From: Desulfobulbus oligotrophicus
GTDB taxonomy: Bacteria > Desulfobacterota > Desulfobulbia > Desulfobulbales > Desulfobulbaceae
Assembly (NCBI RefSeq): GCF_016446285.1
Contig: NZ_CP054140.1
Location: forward strand, 1,097,501-1,161,500
Direction of reading: 5' to 3'
Length of the DNA stretch: 64,000 bases
Position 1 is the stretch's first letter; each line of letters starts with the position of its first letter. Shown piece after piece: positions 62,050 to 64,000 of this stretch. The notes beneath the pieces are model-generated. The model was not told the origin of the DNA. It saw nothing but the letters and a program-made list of their open reading frames with translations, and searched no databases. The translations under genes were made by a program, and so were the position numbers.

Positions 62050-62792
62050 TATGCAGGCACGCTTTCCATGGCTGCCCAGCGTGGTTCATGCAAAGGCAGG
62101 ATATGGTCAGCCAGGGTTTTGGCCCGCACCAGGGTTGCATAGGCCTCATAACTGTTGACATGGGTGCCCGGGGGAATGACCTCCATTTCCATGGCCGTCA
62201 CAGCCTTGGGCGGGTAGAGATTTTCAAGAATGGTGCAGAACCCGCAGATCAACACGCTTCCTTGGCTCGTTTCCACACGGATGGACATGCCGCCTTCTGT
62301 ATGCGCCGGTGTATGGATCATAGTGATGCCGGGCTGGATTTCCGTATCTTCAGACAGGGCGATAATCTGGCCATTCTCCTCCACCTCCTCAATATAATCG
62401 ACCAGATAGCGAAAATCCAAAGGATGGGGATCATGGATGCGCTCCAGTTCTTTCTTGTGAACATATATTTTGGCATGAATGCATTTGTAGTCGTTTTCAC
62501 AGTGGTCGTTGTGCAGATGGGTGTGCAGGACGATGTCTATATCTTCCGGAGTGAGCCCAAACTTGGCCAGTCCATCCTCAAAGGTGTAGATCCTGCCGCC
62601 GATGGCCTGTTCCCGCGCTTCAGAAACAACCGGATGCATTTCTCCGGTATCCACCAGAATATTCGCATCACCGCCGGCAATATACCAACTGTAGAGAGGA
62701 ATGGTGCAGGGTTTACCGTAGTCATGCTGATAGGTCATCATGCCTTTATCAACAATTTTGGTTCCCATGACAATGGGATGAATGATGTACAT
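62049..62792 (-). CDS. MBL-fold lactonase-like protein (AHL-lactonase family) lacking the bridging Asp
   Basis: Protein of 247 residues of the N-acyl-homoserine lactonase family, metallo-beta-lactamase fold. The HxHxDH motif is HLHNDH (92-97), with the next ligand His164 in HTPAHTEGGMS and His235 in ILPLHEP. Where active lactonases carry the metal-bridging Asp (GDA-type strand) this protein has CGFC (183-186), so the metal site must differ. The start at 62792 is well supported by AAAGGAGG 5 bases ahead; upstream codons to 63008 look non-coding. The substrate is open; lactone hydrolysis is only a family guess. Confidence 0.82.
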   Translation of the reverse strand: MYIIHPIVMGTKIVDKGMMTYQHDYGKPCTIPLYSWYIAGGDANILVDTGEMHPVVSEAREQAIGGRIYTFEDGLAKFGLTPEDIDIVLHTHLHNDHCENDYKCIHAKIYVHKKELERIHDPHPLDFRYLVDYIEEVEENGQIIALSEDTEIQPGITMIHTPAHTEGGMSIRVETSQGSVLICGFCTILENLYPPKAVTAMEMEVIPPGTHVNSYEAYATLVRAKTLADHILPLHEPRWAAMESVPA

Positions 62793-63256
62793 GGAGCCTC
62801 CTTTGCCTGAGTGGAACACATGAAGGACGGTTGTGTACAAGATGCTGGCCTGTATCTGCACCAGCATAACGCGGTCGCGTGCCAAAATCCAGCCCGTGAT
62901 CACAGTTTTTCTCAGGATTTTGTGCCCAGCATAACCCTTGTCATTGCCGTGAGCTGCACGCACTGTCAGCTGATAGTGTTGTGGAACAGGCTGGCCAGTG
63001 GGATTCATTCACCCCTGGTACGTCGGTACTGCATTCGTCTGGTGAGCCTTTAAGGACGGGCTAAAAAGAGATTGCCGTCTTCCTGCTGATCAAGTTGGTG
63101 CAGGGGATGAAAAAAGCCATCGAATACCCCATGGGCAGCCCCTGAATGGACAGCCATGGGGTCGTTGGTATGTGGAGGCCGTAGACTTCCTTCTGAGAAT
63201 TCATCTGAAGAAAACACGACGCTTTGGTGAAATCAAGGTGGAGAGGTGTACAGGGT
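62793..63256. other. intergenic region with a palindrome and a possible coding remnant
   Basis: A 464-base gap between two minus-strand genes. It contains ACCCCATGG (63126-63134) and CCATGGGGT (63154-63162), a 9-bp inverted repeat with a 19-base loop and no T run. On the plus strand, codons from about 63100 to 63293 stay open and read like protein (YVEAVDFLLRIHLKKTRRF and FGEIKVERCTGFILKYKSED) but without a good start, so this may be a decayed gene. I do not recognise it. Confidence 0.3.
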
Positions 63257-64000
63257 TTATCCTAAAATACAAGTCTGAGGATTTCTGGAAAACATGATCT
63301 GTTCAACTTTTGCATAGGATTTATCTCGCAGATCCACAAGTGTGTGTCCTTTGTCCAGGAGAGCGTCCCGGGCCATCAACACCTCAAGGGCTGCAGGTTC
63401 GTCAAGAACGTAGATCATTTCTCCGCCGGCGGCAGCGTACTGCTGGCTGTAGCTTAACGGAACGTCACAGGTAACGCTGTCGAGTAGCGACCTGGCTATT
63501 GGTGAGGTTTTTCGAGGGCCATTGGCCAGGAGGAGAACTGTCTTAGCTTTAAAGACAAACTCAGTGCTCATTGAAATGGCATAATGAGGGCTGGCTGACT
63601 CAGAGGCAAAGCTTCCATCGGTCACGGCATTTTTGATGGTATCGTCATCGAGTTTAACCAGTATGACCGGAGAGCTGTCAAAGGGGATGCCGCTTTCATG
63701 AAAAGCCACATGGCCAAGTCCGCCCACTCCGATAACTTGCAGATCTATTCCTCCGGCCTCTTCTATTGTACGGACATAGGCATCTAAGACGTTCTGTTTG
63801 ATCTCACGCAACAACCCTGCTGCATCGGTATTGATTTCAATGGCCTGTCCACGGCTGTTACCGCGCATTGTATAGTATTCCGGATGAGCTATGAGTTCTT
63901 TTTCCAGTTGGGCCTGTTCGATTAACGAACCGTAGGGCACATAGGTCTCAATAAATTTCTGCTGCAGCAGTCCAAACAGCTCTGAGATCATAAAATAACT
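63257..64000 (-). CDS. NagB/glucosamine-6-phosphate isomerase-family protein, partial
   Basis: Sugar-phosphate isomerase-fold protein, cut by the window edge. An ATG at 63991 gives 244 residues, but codons before it remain open to base 64000 and the N-terminal Rossmann part with the GxPTGxTP and DEY motifs is missing, so the true start is probably outside. The core VIGVGGLGHVAFHESGIPF corresponds to NagB GNDGHIAFNEP: His94 and Glu99 are kept, but the catalytic Asp is Leu92 and the Asn is His98. Then LANGPRKTSPIARSLL and YVLDEPAALEVL fit the family. It is unlikely to be a normal deaminase. Confidence 0.75.
   Translation of the reverse strand, partial: SYFMISELFGLLQQKFIETYVPYGSLIEQAQLEKELIAHPEYYTMRGNSRGQAIEINTDAAGLLREIKQNVLDAYVRTIEEAGGIDLQVIGVGGLGHVAFHESGIPFDSSPVILVKLDDDTIKNAVTDGSFASESASPHYAISMSTEFVFKAKTVLLLANGPRKTSPIARSLLDSVTCDVPLSYSQQYAAAGGEMIYVLDEPAALEVLMARDALLDKGHTLVDLRDKSYAKVEQIMFSRNPQTCILG

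Noticed and set aside
63126-63162. CCCCATGG/CCATGGGG inverted repeat as a transposon end or attachment site
   Set aside because: No transposase, no target-site duplication and no second copy noticed; kept only as a palindrome in the gap description.
1-64000. CRISPR arrays, rRNA operons, prophage or insertion sequences
   Set aside because: No regularly spaced repeats, no rRNA sequence and no phage or transposase-like protein was seen in any frame.

Overview
The window looks like chromosome of a Gram-negative, strictly anaerobic sulfate-reducing bacterium of the Desulfobacterota, most likely near the Desulfobulbales. The main reason is a complete dsrMKJOP operon at 37.4-42.5 kb, which encodes the membrane complex that passes electrons to dissimilatory sulfite reduction. 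Supporting signs are the sulfide-dependent homocysteine cluster (DUF39 protein, NIL/ferredoxin, UPF0280), a DVU0298-type HEAT protein, a YedF-type selenium-metabolism protein and an outer membrane (RND pump, FadL-like porin). I see no rRNA, CRISPR array, transposase, integrase or phage gene. Most of the window is ordinary, densely packed housekeeping chromosome.

Layout. 0-5.1 kb (minus): start of an RND efflux pump with its adaptor, a small heavy-metal-binding protein, an unusual nitrilase/heptose-1-P nucleotidyltransferase fusion, a HEAT protein and ferritin. 5.3-7.3 kb (plus): YdfG-like dehydrogenase and FabB. 7.3-10.6 kb (minus): pgpA and the overlapping def-fmt-larC group. 10.8-13.7 kb (plus): Cys-cluster protein, plsY, J-domain protein, metF. 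13.7-19.7 kb (minus): MATE exporter, DUF4080-type radical SAM protein, aconitase A. 19.9-22.3 kb (plus): homocysteine synthesis operon behind a good sigma70-type promoter, closed by a 15-bp terminator hairpin. 22.6-26.4 kb (minus): DegP-like protease, UppP, AI-2E-family membrane protein.

26.6-36.6 kb (plus): tRNA-Pro(UGG) with its own terminator, an Arg-rich small protein, a promoter/structured-leader/terminator module ahead of fusA, an orphan RecA-like ATPase, a eukaryotic-type (HIS6-like) HisA, a small helical protein, HDOD and MBL proteins, YedF and the Prc protease. 36.7-42.5 kb (plus): RsbRD_N-type protein, an 8-4-8 inverted repeat and dsrMKJOP, ending in a strong bidirectional terminator shared with convergent pilD. 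43.4-50.5 kb (plus): pyrK-pyrD-aroD-aroE-aroA followed by acnB. 50.7-55.2 kb (plus): a complete livKHMGF branched-chain amino acid importer with a hairpin after livK. 55.4-57.4 kb: FadL-like porin (plus) and an NnrU/ICMT-like membrane protein (minus).

57.7-64 kb (minus) is the most accessory-looking part: a pstSCAB phosphate importer without phoU, with a terminator-like hairpin in the pstS leader, a zinc-ribbon protein coupled to a lactonase-like MBL protein lacking the usual bridging Asp, and a NagB-family protein running off the right edge with a substituted catalytic Asp. Intergenic stretches here are longer and less structured.

I did not find one large, unmistakably new multi-gene system. 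The best leads are the nitrilase-RfaE2 fusion, the eukaryotic-type HisA beside an orphan ATPase, the fusA leader module, the palindrome in front of dsrM, and the two right-end enzymes with altered active sites.
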